The translations under genes were made by a program, and so were the position numbers. DNA of 64,000 bases, from NCBI GenBank assembly GCA_027257055.1, contig JAPVLO010000161.1:6278501-6342500 (forward strand). The letters run 5' to 3'. The first letter of the stretch is position 1; every line of letters starts with the position of its first letter. Below are positions 34,001-48,900 of this stretch, piece after piece. The notes beneath the pieces were generated by a model. That model searched no databases. It was not told the DNA's origin and saw only the letters and a program-made list of their open reading frames with translations. The stretch is from Cephalopachus bancanus (lineage: Eukaryota; Chordata; Mammalia; Primates; Tarsiidae).

Positions 34001-37000
34001 CTTTTTCTTGGATCTCGTTGAGTCTCTGCCATCCATATTTTGAATTCTACATCTGTCACCAGGGACAGATCATTCTGATTAGTTTTCATTGCTTGGGAGC
34101 TGGCAGGATCCTTTGTGAGTATCAAATTATTTTGACTTTTTGGGATTGTCAGTGTTTGTGTGCTGGTTCCTTTTCATCTTTGGGGCAGGCTCTTTTCTTT
34201 TTACTTTACTTATCGTTTTACTTTTTTATTTTTATTTTTTTTTGAGTTGGAGTCTCACTCTGTCACTCAGACTGGAGTGCAGTGGCCGCTCCCGGTCACA
34301 GCAGCCTCAACCTGCTGGGCTCTGGAGATCCTTCCGCCTCAGCCTTCCAAGTAGCTGGAACTACAGGCGTGCGCTACCACGCCCCGCTAATTTTTGATTT
34401 ATTGTAGAGATGAGGTCTCGCCAAGTTGCCCAGGCGGGTCTCAAACCCACGGGCTCAGGCAATCCACTCAACTCGACCTCCCAAAGCATTGGGATTACAG
34501 GCTGAGCCACCGAGCCCGGTTTATTTTTTTTTAAGTGTATTCAAGTTGTTATTATTGAGGTGACACTTTGTATTGTTTTCTTCTTTTTTACTTTTTAATT
34601 TTTTTCCTTATAAATGTGTTTGTGGTAGTGCTGAATATGGCCTATTAGCTTACTTTAGTAAACTGCCTCCCTCTTCTCTCCTTCTTTCCCAGGCTTGCAG
34701 GAGCAGTGGCAACAGAAGCTTCCGGGGTGTGTGTGTGTTGGGGGGTGGGGTGGTTGTGAAAACAGTGACCTCTTGCCGCTATGACCTCAGGAGAGAGTAC
34801 TGCCCTACAGCTGTGGTATTCAGGCAGGGTGGAGCAGCTGCGTGGTGCCAGGGGTCCCCACCTGGTAGAGAGCTGTGGGCTGTCTGGTTTGGGGACCTGT
34901 GGGTGTGCAGAAACAACCTGTCTCCTCACTCCCTTACTTGATTCATGGTATCAGGGATGGAGGGTGTGGTGTTGTTCAGGAGCTCTTGAGTTGTTTCCCT
35001 TCCTTTTGCCTGCTCGTAGGAGGGACAAAGTTGGCAGCAAGGATAGTGACCTGAGGCAACACTGGATGACACTGTTTCACCAGTAAATTCAGGTTGGGGC
35101 ATGGAAACCCCTTTTCCACCAGTTCAGGTGTTTTCTCCACATGCTGGGGCAAGCATCAGGAGACCTGGTTAGCCAGAGTTATGATACCTCTCTTCCCAAC
35201 TTGTGTGTTGGTGGTGCCACTTCAGTGGTGTTAGTGTGGCTCAACTCTAGCACAGGTGACTAGCTGGGCATAGAGCAGTCCTCTTCTGACCGAGCAAGGT
35301 GGCTACATTTACACAGGAGCAGAAGGCAGAACCCTGCAAGGCTTGGTTAGACCTGGCATTGCCCCTCACTGCCTGGAGGTGGGCAGGGCTGTGGCAGCCG
35401 CTCTGGTAGGTGGCTGGGGGAGTCCTTCTGCTTGGTGACCCAAACGTGATTCTGCAGGAGTGGGGCAGCCCCTTGCATGGGCGCTGGGGTGGTTGTGAAA
35501 ACAGTGACCTCTTGCAGCTATGACCTCAGGAGAGAGTACTGCCCTACAGCTGTGGTATTCGGGCAGGGTGGAGCAGCTGCGTGGTGCCAGGGGTCCCCAC
35601 CTGGTAGAGAGCTGTGGGTTGTTTGGTTTGGGGACCTGTGGGTGTGCAGAAACAACCTGTCTCACTCCCTTACTTGATTCATGGTATCAGGGATGGAGGG
35701 TGTGGCACCAAAGTTACAGAGGTGTTCCACCTCTGCGTTCCTGCCCTGCTCTGTGGGAGGAGTAAAGGAAATGATGGTGGCCTCCTGCTGGTAAGTTGCA
35801 AGTGCAGCTCTGAATTGGATTCCAGCCAGTTGCTGGTGCAATGAGAAGGGTGCCTCCAAAGTGGGTGAACCACCTCAGCTGGGACTTGGAAAGAGAAGGA
35901 GAGGGGCATGCCCATGAAACACAGACCATGTTTGCAGTGTGTCCCATGGGTTTGCTCCATGGGAGTGTGGCAGCAGCTGGTGCCAGGTCTCACCAGGAGC
36001 TTCACCTGCACCCAATCATTGCCCCTGCCCAGACTACAGGACGCTTCTTGCATTTGGCCAGAGTGGGAAGGAGTGTGGGGGAGTACTGGGGTTGTTTCTC
36101 TCATAGCTAGCGCTGCAGCCTTCCATGGGAAGTGTGTAAAATCGCTCTCATTCACTCACCACTACCTTCGTAAAGGGTCCTCTCCCTGTCTTGTGCCGGA
36201 AACTCAGAAGTTGATGTTTGAAACTTGTCTGCGCTCATTGGTCCCAGGTGTTTTTCCCATGTAAGTCACCTCGGGCTTCCAGACTAGTCCTCTGAAGAGC
36301 CAGCTTCACTCTTTTTCAGATCTTCTTGGTGAAAGGGGCAGTCACCTGATCTGTCTGATTTTTAAAAATTTCAAATTGATTTTGGTTTGATGGGGGTTCC
36401 CAACTTACAATGGTTCAACTTGAAATTTTTTAACCTGATGATGGTGTGTTTTTACTTTCAGTACACTTTTCAATAAATTGCATGTGATATTCAATGTCAT
36501 TGTAAAATAAGTTTTGTGGTAGTTGATTTGGCCAAACTATATGCCCAGGTACATGTTCTGAGCACATTTAAGATAGGCTAAGCTAAGCTTTAATGTTAAG
36601 TTTATTAAATGCAATTTTTGATTTACAAAATGCCCATTTTTGATGGGTTTATTGGGACATAAGCCCATCATATATTGAGAAGCATCTATGCTAACATATA
36701 TTAAGTTGTTAGAGTGAGACATTGGAGTTTCTTCTGGTATTTCCTTAATTCCCTATTTCTTTTAAAATTTAGACACATAGCTTCATTGAGTGTTCTGAGG
36801 GATAAAGTCACTTTACTTATAAAAATGATAGGAAAATCTGTGTCTAGCCATAGACTTCTGTTTTCACAAATGTATTTAATATATTTGAGTCTTGTCTGAG
36901 ATACAACAATCAAATTATAATTCTAATTTTCTGACATGTAATCACTGTCCTTTCAAATGATTTTATTTTCTATTGCAACTAAAAACTTTCAATTTTCCTT

Positions 37001-40000
37001 TTATTTAAGCAAAAAGAAGATAATATTCGTTGTTTAACCACACGTGGACATTTTGGTTTTGAATGTTTGCCCTGTCAGTTGGTGAACAGATCCATACAAC
37101 AAGGATTCACTTTTAATATTCTCTGTGTAGGTAAGTGCCAAGCACTTTATTTGAATCATTAATTCATTTTCCCCCAGTACTCATTTCAGCTTATCTTAAG
37201 CAGTGTAACCCTGGGTGCTATTTATTCAAGACTATGTCTTCATGTTTATTATAATTTCCATCTTCTTATTGGCCATGTTATGTAATCATTTAAAAAAATG
37301 TGCCGGGCTCGGTGGCTCAGACTGTAATCCTGCGCTTTTGGGAGACTGAGGTGAGTGGATTGCTTGAGTCCGCAGGTTCTAGACCCACTGGGCAACTTGG
37401 CTAGACCTCATCTCTACAATAAATCAAAAATTAGCCGGGCGTGGTAGCACATGCCTGTAGTTCCAGCTACTCGGAAGGCTGAGGTGGAAGGATGGAAGGA
37501 TCGCTGGAGCCCAGCAGGTCAAGGCTGTGGTGGCCGAGAGCGGCCACTGCACTCCAGTCTGGGCGACAGAGTGAGACTCCAACTCAAAAAAAAAAAAAAA
37601 AAAAAATAAACATTTCCATGCTTTTCAAAATTTGACATAGCTTAGTGTATACTTTCTACATTATGTTAATTACTGGGGGAATCAGGGCTAGCATGCATAT
37701 TTTCAAGACCATCCCAATCTTTAAAGTATTTTAGACCAGTTATTTATTTTTTAAATTAATATAATTTTAAATTGACAAATCATAATTATATACATTTATG
37801 GGATACGATGTGATACTTTGATATATGTGTACAATGTGGTATAATTCAATTAGGCTTATTAACGTCCATCGCCTAGCTTACCTGTCATTTTTTATGGTGA
37901 GACATTTGAAATTTACTCAGTTATTTTGCAATAGACAATACATTATTGACTAGAATCATCTTGCTGTGCAAAGCTTCTTCCTTCTATTTGAAACTTTGTA
38001 CCCTTTGACTAGCAACTTCCCATTTTCTTTCTCTCCACTCCCCTAGCCTCTGGTCACCGCTATTCTACCCTCTACTTCTGTGCTTTCAACTTTTTTAGAT
38101 TTTAAAAGCCACTGTTGGGTTTTTTAAAAAAATGCCCTTATGATGATGAATGTTATGTCTATTACAGGGGAAACTGGAATTGGAAAATCAACATTGATTG
38201 ACACACTGTTTAATACTAATTTGAAAGATAAAAAATCCTCACATTTCTATTCAAATGTTGGACTTAAAATTCAGATGTATGAACTTCAGGAAAGTAACAT
38301 TCAGTTGAAATTGACTGTTGTGAAAACAGTGGGGTATGGTGATCAAATAAACAAAGAAGCCAGGTTAGTGTTTTCCTACTTAAATTTTAAAAGATTTTCT
38401 CATTCCAAGGAATAGCTTTTCTTTCTCCAGGCGTTAAATTGTATGAGATACAATTTGATACCTTTTCTTTCAGATTTTAATTCTTCCCTTGTTAACTAAT
38501 ATTCTTTATAAAATGGACACTTTTGGATATAATTGATTTTCTTACAAGATTTTGATTTAACCAATTATAGCACTATTTTGTTAATGCAGTATCTATTAGT
38601 TTTAGCTTATTTCTGTATTATATTTTATTAAGCTTAGTTTCTATTTGTATAATTTTATGGTGTATGTAATTTTGGTATACTTTGAGGGTATTCATTACTG
38701 AATAACATATACTGTACCCTTTAACATATACTGTACCCTTTAAATAACATATACTCTACCCTTTAAATAATTTCTCATCTTCGACTCCCTTTTAATTTTC
38801 TCACACTTCTGTGTCTCCATTGTTTATAATTCCACTCTCTATGTCCATATGCACACATTTTTAGTATCTGTTTATGAGTGAGAACATGTGATATAAGACT
38901 TTCTGTGTCTGTCTTGTTTCACTGAAGATAATGAACTCTAGTTCCAACCATGTTACTGCAAAAAACATGATTTCATTCCTTTTTTATAATAATATTACAT
39001 CATGTATATATATACATGAATAATATTACATCATGTATATATACCACTTTTATTTCTTTATTCATTAATGAACACTTAGATTGATTCTATATATTTGCTA
39101 TTGTAATTAGTGCTGAAATAAATATACAATTGCAGATTTTCTTAAATATCCTGATCTCCTTTCCTTGTTCATAAATTGTTGTCCTAATTCAATCGAATTG
39201 CTTATTTGTATTTTCTTGTGTCTCACTGGGCTTCCTTCAAACCATTATTTTGATTTTTTTTCATGCATTTTATGAATCTCCATTTCTTTGGTATCAGAAT
39301 TACCTATAATTGTTGTGTTCCTGTTGTGGTATCATGTTTCCTCGCTTTTTTTTTTCTTCCTGTTTCCTGTTTCCTTACATTAATATCTGTCCTTTTGATG
39401 GAACAGTCACCTCTTCCAATTTTTCAAATTAGCTTCTGTGGGAAAAGCTCTCACCTACAGATGAGCCCAGGAGTTCTGGCTGGGCACAGTGGTGTGGTCT
39501 TTGTGCAGCTCCATCAGCTGCAGTTGATGTTGGTAAAGACCGAATCTTCCTCAGAAGCTGCAGGCACAACACAGCTTTCTACCAATGGAGATCCTTTGTA
39601 GAGAGGCATTTTGGGGCTCTCCTGTTTATGTTTTCCACATAGGGAAAAAGATTTCCATACTTGTCTATGGGGACCCCTCTTCGTGTTGGGTGTGAGCCAC
39701 AGAAAGTTTTATGTCAAAGGTACCCAGAGAAGCTGTGAAGCCAGGGTCTTGTGTTTTGGGGCTTACGAAGTGACCATGGCACCTGGGACCCAGGGTGTGG
39801 GTTCAGTCTCTGAAGCATGAGTGGAGGAAAATCTCCAATGGATCCAGGATTTGGGAGTAGAGATGCTAACCTTGATTAAGATTAAGATGATATCTACTAG
39901 GGTTTTTCCACACTGTAAAGTTATAATTTTGCTTTGTAACGAATAGACATCTTGAAGAATGATACTTTGAAACTATACAAGTAGCCTATTTATCCTTAAA

Positions 40001-42859
40001 CTTTCAACTATATTTTAAAGCCTACATTGTGGATTTTGTTTACAACAATGATTACTCTGATGTTTTAATGTTGAATTTGTATTTTTCTTATTTATTCTAT
40101 ATTTATTAATTGAAAATTTTGCCTAACTCAGTGTTGTTTCTCTCCCATTTATTTATTTATATCAGTTGGACCAATGGATATTTTATTTTATGAGTTATAC
40201 TATAATATTGGAGAAATTATTTTGTTACAAAATTTTTTCCAGCCTTGGTCCTTGGGGACTGATTTAGTTAGCTTTCAGTTTGCTCCTAGATTCTTTTGTT
40301 ATGCTCCCATTCTCTTGTTTAAAACTTGTACTGTTGTAATAATTTTAGCTTTACAGATTGTTTTTATATACTATTTACCCAGTTTTCCTTTATGCTTATA
40401 TTTTATATGACCATAGAGTAAAGCATAAACCTTATTGTTGGTTTGGAATTATTATATTTGTACTGACATGTTATAAACATCTTATCCTACTACAGCAACT
40501 TTTTAGAACACATATTAACTGTTTCTTAAGTGATAAAAAACAGACATCATATTTAGCAAATTGTTATGCTAGATATTCTTTTTTTTTTTAGCTACCAACC
40601 AATTGTTGACTATGTAGATGCTCAATTTGAGGCCTATCTCCAAGAAGAACTGAAGATTAAACGTTCCTTCTTTGAGTACCATGATTCACGTATCCATGTG
40701 TGCCTTTACTTCATTTCACCTACTGGACATTCTCTGAAGTCCCTTGATCTAGTAACAATGAAGAATATTGATAGAAAGGTGTGTTTGGTAAATTTATTAA
40801 CCTTTCAAGATTTAATATTAGTTTTGAGATAACATATCTTGAAGACTTTTACATACATGTACAGAAAAATGCAGCTTAAGGACAGGAATACATTCTGAGA
40901 AATGTATCTTAAGGTGATTTTATCATTTTACAAACATCATAGAGTGTACTTACATAAACCTAGGTGATATAGATTACTATATAGGGTTATTGGTATGGCC
41001 TATTGCTTCAAGGTTACAAACCTGTACAGCATGTTACTGTACCGAATACTGTAGATAATTGTAATACAATGGTATCTGTGTATCTAAACATAGAAAAATA
41101 ACAGTATTATAATCTTACAAACCATCATTGTATACGTGGTCCATTATTTCTTGAAACGTCATTATGTGGTGTATGATATCTATTATTTTGTAAAAATCTA
41201 TCTGTTATTTTGTAAAATGTATATATGCATATGTCATAATTATTTTTCTGTGAATTAAGCATTTGCATTAATTTACTTGGATGCCATTGAAAAATACCAC
41301 AATATGGGTGGCTTAAGCAATATAATTTCCATTCTCACAGTCTTGGGAGCTAGAAGTCTAAGATAAAGGTGTCAGAAAAGTTGGTATCTTCTGAAATCAC
41401 TATCCTCGTATGGAAGATGGCTTCCTTTTCTCTGTTCCCTCACGTGCATGTGGTATTTCCCTTGGTGTCTCTTTGTGTGTCTAAGTTTTATCTTTTTATA
41501 AAGACACCAGCGACATTGGATTTGGCCTCACTCTAACAGCCTCACTTTAAATTAACCATCTCTTTAAATGCTGCATCTCAATTAAAGTAACATTCAGAGA
41601 TGGTGGGAGTTAGAATTTCAATGGATACATTTTGAGGGGACACAGCTTAGCATTTGATAAATTTCAGTCTTGTCTTACTTTCCAGATAAATATAATGAAA
41701 AATGTATCAGTTTGGAAAATGAGTTTCTTTCAGTATTTGGCAGCAACCTAAATACCTTTATTGGTGCCTGGGAATGTTCACAGTCCTAGTATTGTTTCAA
41801 GCCTGCTGGGAAAAACCTGCAACTGCCTGTATCAGTTTGGAAAACGAATTTCTTTCATATTTGGTAACAACCTAAATACCTTCATTGGTGCCTGGGGATG
41901 TTCACAGTCCTAGTATTGTTTCAAGCCTGCTGGGAAAAACCTGCAGCTGCCTGGGTCATGGAGAGGTCAAGGCACGTGGGGTGGCGTAACGGATGGGTTT
42001 GGTCAGGACCCAGAAAGAATGCAGAGAGAGCTGGGGAAGCCTACTCACTGGAGGATGACTTTCTTTGCCTTCTCATCAATGCAACCCCAAACATGTCCTT
42101 TAAGCTTGCATCTAAATACCTTAGTAGCTGTCTACTAATTCCTGGAGGAGATTTTATTTTTAGATATTAAAATTATACACAATTTTTTTTTTTTTTTTGA
42201 GTTGGAGTCTCACTCTGTCGCCCAGACTGGAGTGCAGTGGCCGCTCCCGGCCACCGCAGCCTCGACCTGCTGGGCTCCGGCGATCCTTCCGCCTCAGCCT
42301 TCCAAGTGGCTGGAACTACAGGCGTGCGCCACCATACCCGGCTAGTTTTTTGATTTATTGTAGAGATGAGGTCTCGCCAAGTTGCCCAGGTGGGTCTCGA
42401 ACCCACGGGCTCAGGCAATCCACTCACCTCAGCCTCCCAAGGTGTGGGATTGCAGGCTTATACAGAATTTTAACACCTGTGGTATAATATCAAAGCCCTG
42501 AGTTTGCCCATAGATTTTTTTTGTTTTAAAAAAATGTACTTTGAAGAATCTAAAACAAAAGCTATCTACTTAAAATTTATATTTATGCGTTCCTACTCTA
42601 TTTCAGATATTGACATTGTGTATCCATGATTTAATAGATTTTAGCAGTAAAGCATTTTATAATTTTGCATATTGATATTTTCTAAAAAGTTTAGTTATTT
42701 AACTGCAAATGCATGGAGATAGGAGTGATCATATGGTAGCACTCAGAAAAAAATTTATGGATAAAAATTCAACCTCCAATATGCAAATATTAACTTCAAA
42801 TGTGGAAATAATTTCTTTTTACAAATTAAAAATGGACATATTTGTTTGTAAGGTGCTCT

Positions 42860-42915
<56 letters not shown>

Positions 42916-45900
42916 CCTTTAAAAGATGGTAACCAGCCGGGCTCGGTGGCTCAGCCTGTAATCCCGCGCCTTTGGGAGGCTGAGGTGAGTGGATTGCCTG
43001 AGCCCGCGGGTTCGAGACCCGCCTGGGCAGCGAGACCTCATCTCTACAATAAATCAAAAAATCAGCCGGGCGTGGTGGTGCATGCCTGTAATTCCGGCTA
43101 CTCGGAAGGCTGAGACGGAAAGGATCGCCGGAACCCAGCAGGTGAGGCTGCGGTGGCCGGGAGCGGCCACTGCACTCCAGTCTGGGCGACAGAGTGAGAC
43201 TCCGATTCAAAAAAAAAAAAAAGATGGTAACCAAAAAAGTCTATATTCTTTTTAAGACATCTAGGTAGATCAAAGGTATGTGAAAATGGAACGTTTATTG
43301 ATACTGATTTAAGGAGAAAGAGATGTAGAAAATAGAAAGACAAAATTCATTTCTTCCACAACTTTGTTCTGACTTTTATCACTCAGTTTAGCAAGAAATA
43401 AAATTGATAATAAATTAGTCTACTTCATCCTACTACTTACATTTGACTAACTCCATATACATAGAGGTGTAAGAGATTTTTAAAAGAGAAACAAGGCTGA
43501 TACTTCTAAACCTGAATTTTGATTTAAAATGAATTATCAAAAGTATTAATAATTTTGGAAAACAATTTTTAAGGAAAGCATGACAACCAGTGATTATTAA
43601 GTTATACAAATTTTTTGTCAGAGATTGTGAAGCTTTTAACTATAAAAATTGTAGAATGAATAAGAAATCTTCAATAGTGAGATTGTGTTTGTTTTCTTTC
43701 TTAATAGGTGAACATTATTCCACTGATCGCCAAAGCAGATACAATTTCTAAAAATGACTTGCAGAAGTTTAAGAGTAAGATCATGAATGAACTGATTAGT
43801 AATGGTGTACAAATATATCAGTTTCCAACAGATGAAGAAACTACTGCTCAAGTGAACACTTCAATTAATGTAAGTTTGAGTAACAATATCTGACAGACTA
43901 TAAATGAATTTTTTTTTCAAAATCTAGTGTAAAACATATTTTAATTTATTGATTTTGAAAAATATTTGCTGGGAATCAATTCCTTTTTTTTTTTTTTTTT
44001 TTTTTTTAGTTGGAGTCTCACTCTGTCGCCCAGACTGGAGTGCAGTGGCCGCTCCCGACCACCGCAGCCTCAACCTGCTGGGCTCCGGCGATCCTTCCGC
44101 CTCAGCCTTCCAAGTAGCCGGAATTACAGGCATGTCCTACCACGCCCGGCTGATTTTTGGATTTATTGTAGAGATGAGGTCTTGCTGCCCAGGCGGGTCT
44201 TGAACCCGCGGGCTCAGGCAATCCACTCACCTCAGCCTCCCAAAGGCGCTGGATTACAGGCTGAACCACTGAGCCTGGCTAATTCTTTTTTTAAAAAAGA
44301 TTTATTTAGGTTTAACTTATATACCATACAATTTACTCATTTTAAGTGTAAATTCAATATAGTACAACCATTGCAGCAGTCAATTTTAAAACACTGTTAT
44401 CATCTCAAACAGAAATCTCATATTCTTTATCTCTTATCCTAATCTATCTCTCATCTCACCCTCTGCCCTCTCTCCCCAGCCCTGGGCAACCACTAATCTA
44501 CTTTATATCTTTGGAAATTTCTCTCTTCTGGACATTTCATATGAATGAAATAATATATAATGTACTATATGGTCTTCTATGTTTGGTTTCTTTCACTTAC
44601 CATAATGTTTTTTGAGATTAACCTATGTTGTAAAGTGATACATCTTTCTTTTTTGCCCAAACACTATTATATGGATCTACCACATTTGTTTATTCATTGA
44701 TCAGATTATGGATATTCGGGTTGTTTCCAGCTTTTGGCCATTATGAAGAATACTGCTGTAAATGTTTGTGTACAAGTCTTCATGTGAACACATGCTTTTA
44801 TTTCTTTTGAATATATACTTGAACGTAGAATTGTTGGGGAATATGTTAACTATGTTTAATCATCTGAAGAGCTGTAGATTGTTTTCCAAAGTGGTTGCAC
44901 CCATTTATGTTTCTACCAGCAGTTCTGATTTCTCCATCTCCTTACCTTTATTGTAATTATCTGAAATTTTTCTTCTAGCCATGCTAGTGGGTGTGAAGTA
45001 GATCCCATTGTGGTTTTGGTTTGCATTTCCCTGATGATCTGATATGGAATCTTTTTTCATTTACTTATGGCCTATTTGTATAACTTCCTGAGAGAAATGT
45101 CTATTCAGATCCTCGGCCCATTTTTAGATTGTGTTTTTTCTTTTTATTATGTGTTGTAAGTTATTTATATATTCTGAATATTAGTTTCTTATACGATAAA
45201 TAATGTACACAATTTCATCTCATTTTGTGGGGCATCTTTTCACTTTACTTTCTGCTTGGTGTCTTTTGAAGTGAAAAAGTTTTTAATTTTGAGGAAATTC
45301 AATTTATGTACTTGCTTCTTTTGTGGCTTGTGCTTTTGCATCATATCCAAGAATCCTTTGCTAAATCTAAGATAATATTGGCTTACCCGTGTTTCTTCTT
45401 AGAGTTTTAAAAAGCCGATAAAATACTCCTAACATTAAAGTATTTATCATCTTAACTATTTTTGAGTGTACCTTTCAATGGTATTAGCCATTTACAAAAA
45501 TTTAAATTGTTGTAAACAATTCTGAATTACATTGTTGTGTTATCATAATCAACATACACTTACAGAATCCTTTTCATCTTACAAAATGAAAACTTTGGAC
45601 CTATAAAGCTATATATCTCTTATCACTCTCTTCCCTAACGCCTACCACCCTATATAAGTGGAACTAATATTTTTACAGGTAGTTGATTTAACTTAGCATA
45701 ATGTCTAACATTAGCTATTGTTTTTTTCTCCTGTATTTTTTTTTTAATCAAGTTAAAGAAGTTCTTCTCTATTCTTAGTTTGCTGAGTTTTGGTTATGAA
45801 TGATATTGGATTTTGTCAAATGTATCTATTAGTATGGTAATACGTTGTCTTACTTTATCCTGTCAATTGATAGATTATATTAGTTGATTTTCAAATGTGA

Positions 45901-48900
45901 AACCAGTCCAAGTGAAAGAAGCCCCACTAGGTTGTGGATTATAATTCTTGTTATACATTGTTGGAATTGATGTACTGAATTTTTTGTTTTAGAATTTTTG
46001 TACCTATGTTTATCAATTTGTACTTTTCCTTTCTTGTAATGTCTTTGTCCAGTTTTGGTATTAGGGCAATTTTGGCCACATAAAATGAAAAATTATTCTC
46101 TCTACTTTTATTTACTAGAAAATATTTTTGATAATTCTTATTATTTCTTCCTTACATTTTTAGCAAAGTCCACAGGTGAACCTATCTTCACACATTGTTT
46201 TTTGTTTTACAAAGTTATTAATTATTGATTAATTAACTTAACAGATATCAGTATATTTACATTTATACTTGTCATTGTCCAAGTTTTGGTATATTTTATC
46301 TGTCAAGGAATTGGCTTATTTCATTTAGATTACAAAATGTGTGGGTATAGAGTTGTACATAGTATTCCATTGTTATTCTTTTAATGGTCATGAAATCAGT
46401 AGGTATGACTTTTCTTTCATTTCTCATATTAGTGATTTGTGTCTTCTCTCTATTTTTCTAAATCTGACTAGACGCTTATCAATTTTTTAATATTTTCAGG
46501 GAACTGTCTTTTGGTTTATTGATTTTCTTTTTTTTTTTTTTGAGTTGGAGTCTCACTCTGTGGCCGCTCCCGGCCACCGCAGCCTCGACCTGCTGGGCTC
46601 CGGCCATCCTTCCACCTCAGCCTTCCAAGTAACTGGAACTACAGGCGTGCACTAGCACGCCCGGCTAATTTTTTGATTTATTGTTGAGATGAGGTCTTGC
46701 CTGCCCAGGCGGGTCTCAAACCCGCCGTCTCAGGCAATCCACTCACCTCAGCCTCCCAAAGGCGCGGGATTACAGGCTGAGCCACCGAGCCTGGCTTGAT
46801 TTTCTTTATTGATTTTCTGTCTTAAAATTTATTGATTTGTGCTATAACTTTATATATTTATTTTAAAAGTTTATTTTGAATTTAATTTGTCCTCTTCTTT
46901 TTTTCTCTCTCTTTTCTCTCTTTCTCTCTCTCTCTTTTTTTTTTTTTTTTTTTGCGTGGGGTGGGGGTGGTGGTCAGTCTCACTCTGTTGTGCAGTGGCA
47001 CAATCACCATCAGCTGGAACCTCCATCTGTTGGGCTCAGGCAATCCTTCCACCTCAGCCTTCCAAGTAGCTTGAACTACAAGCATGTGCTACCACACCCT
47101 GCTAATTTTTTCTTTTAAATTTATTGTAGAGACGAGGTCTTGCCATGTTATCCAGGCTGGTCTTGCACTCCTGGGCTCAGGCAATCCTCTTGCCTCCACC
47201 TCCCAAAGTGCTGGGATTACAGGCATGAGTCACCCTGTTTGGTCTAATTTGCCCTTGTTTTTTTTAAAAAATTGATACATGATAGTTGTAAATATTTTTA
47301 GGATGCCTGCTATATTTTGATACATTCATTTAATTTGTAAATATAAAATTAGGATAATTGGGATATCTAGCACTTCAAACACTTACCTTTTTAAAAATTT
47401 CTAGGAACATTGAAATTATTGTATTCTAACCTAGTCAAAATGTATAACAGATTATTAACTGTAGTCACTCAACAGATCTATTGAATGCTGGGTCATATTT
47501 CATCTCTCTAACCGCATATTTGTGCTCATTAATCAATATCACTTGACCTCCTCCTCCTCTATCTTTTCCAGCCTCTGGTGACCACGAATCGACTATCTTT
47601 CTCTATTTTCATAAAATCCACTTTTTTTTTTTGGTTTCTACATGTGAGTGAAAACATGTGATATTTGTCTTTCTGTGCTCTTCTTTTTCTATTTTCACAT
47701 GTGGAAGATTAGGTATTAATTATATATTTATCTCAGCAGATCCTTCTGTCTCAGCCTTCCAAGTAGCTGGAAGTACAGGCATATGCCACCATGCCCCACT
47801 AATTTTATTTAGTTGTTTATTGTAGAGACAAGTCTAATATATGCATCCAATGGCATAAATTTCCCTGTAAGCACTTTTTGCAGCATCCCACACATTTTTG
47901 TAAGACACATTTTAATTTAGCTAAAAATATTTTAAAAAATTTTTGTGGTGTCTTTTATGACATATGTGTTATTTAAAAGTGTGTTGTTTTATGTCCAAGT
48001 ATTTTTTGGATTTTGCAACTATCTTTATGTTATTGATTTCTAATTTAATCCATTGTGGTTGGAGAGCATACTTTAAATTTTTTTTTTTCCGACCTCTGGG
48101 TTCCGGCGATCCTTCCGCCTCAGCCTTCCAAGAAGCTGGAACTACAGGCGCGCGCTACCACACCCGGCTGATGTTTTGATTTATTGTAGAGATGAGGTCT
48201 CGCCAAGTTGCCCAGGCGAGTCTCGAACCCGTGGGCTCAGGCAATCCACTTACCTCAGCCTCCCAAAGCGCTGGGATTACAGGTTAAGCCACCGAGCCTG
48301 GCCACTTTTAATTTTGATTGCTTCAAGGTTTTCTAAAAGTGTTGAGCATATTCCTATTGTTTTGCAACAGATACCCAGAACTTTTTCATCTTGCGTATCC
48401 ACTACAAACAAATCTTGATTTTATCATTCCCTGGAAGCTGGTAACCATGATTACACTTTACGTTTCTTTGACTTTAGCTTGAGATAATTCAAATAAGTGG
48501 CATTGTACAGTGTTTTTTGTTTTTGTATCTGGTTTATTTCACTTAGCGTAATGTCCTCAAGGTTCATCCATGTTGCCACATATGATAGGATTTTTTTTTG
48601 CTTCTTAAAGTTAAATAAAATTCCATTGCATGTGTGCCACATTTTGTTTATCTGTTAATCAGTTGAAGGACATTTAGGTTGCTTTATTCTCTTTGCTATT
48701 TTCAATAATGTTACAATTTACAGGGATTTACAAATATCTATTTAAGACCCTACTTTCAATTCTTTCAGCTAGGTATCTAGAAAGATGATTGTTAGATCAT
48801 GTAGTAATTTTATTTTCAACTTTTGAAATGATCCATTCTGTTTTTCATAGTAGTTATACCGTTTTATTATGCCAGCAAAATGCATGAGAGTTTCAATATC

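Larger units (their letters stand above)
27945..36355 (-). mobile_element. Near full-length L1, antisense, split by an LTR and an Alu
   Basis: On the minus strand: a GC-rich 5' UTR (about 34600-36355) with a repeated block, ORF1 remnants (about 33100-34200), ORF2 endonuclease region split by the LTR at 31368-32609, reverse transcriptase (about 29882-30247, with [17 protein letters not shown]), then the 3' UTR and tail at 27945. Stops and frameshifts are frequent. With insertions removed it is about 6.9 kb. TGATTTTT near both ends is a possible target duplication. Confidence 0.87.
47250..48360 (-). mobile_element. Old L1 3' end and ORF2 pieces, antisense
   Basis: L1 3' UTR-like sequence at 47265-47735 and ORF2 text at 47855-48082 and 48303-48360, interrupted by Alu pieces. 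Confidence 0.72.

Noticed and set aside
34573..36155. Several 80-158 codon frames on both strands
   Set aside because: They fall in the repeated L1 5' UTR; the repeats produce the same frame twice.
38703..39041. Short direct repeats that could suggest a CRISPR-like array
   Set aside because: They are two or three units of AT-rich sequence inside an L1 with no unique spacers, in a primate genome.
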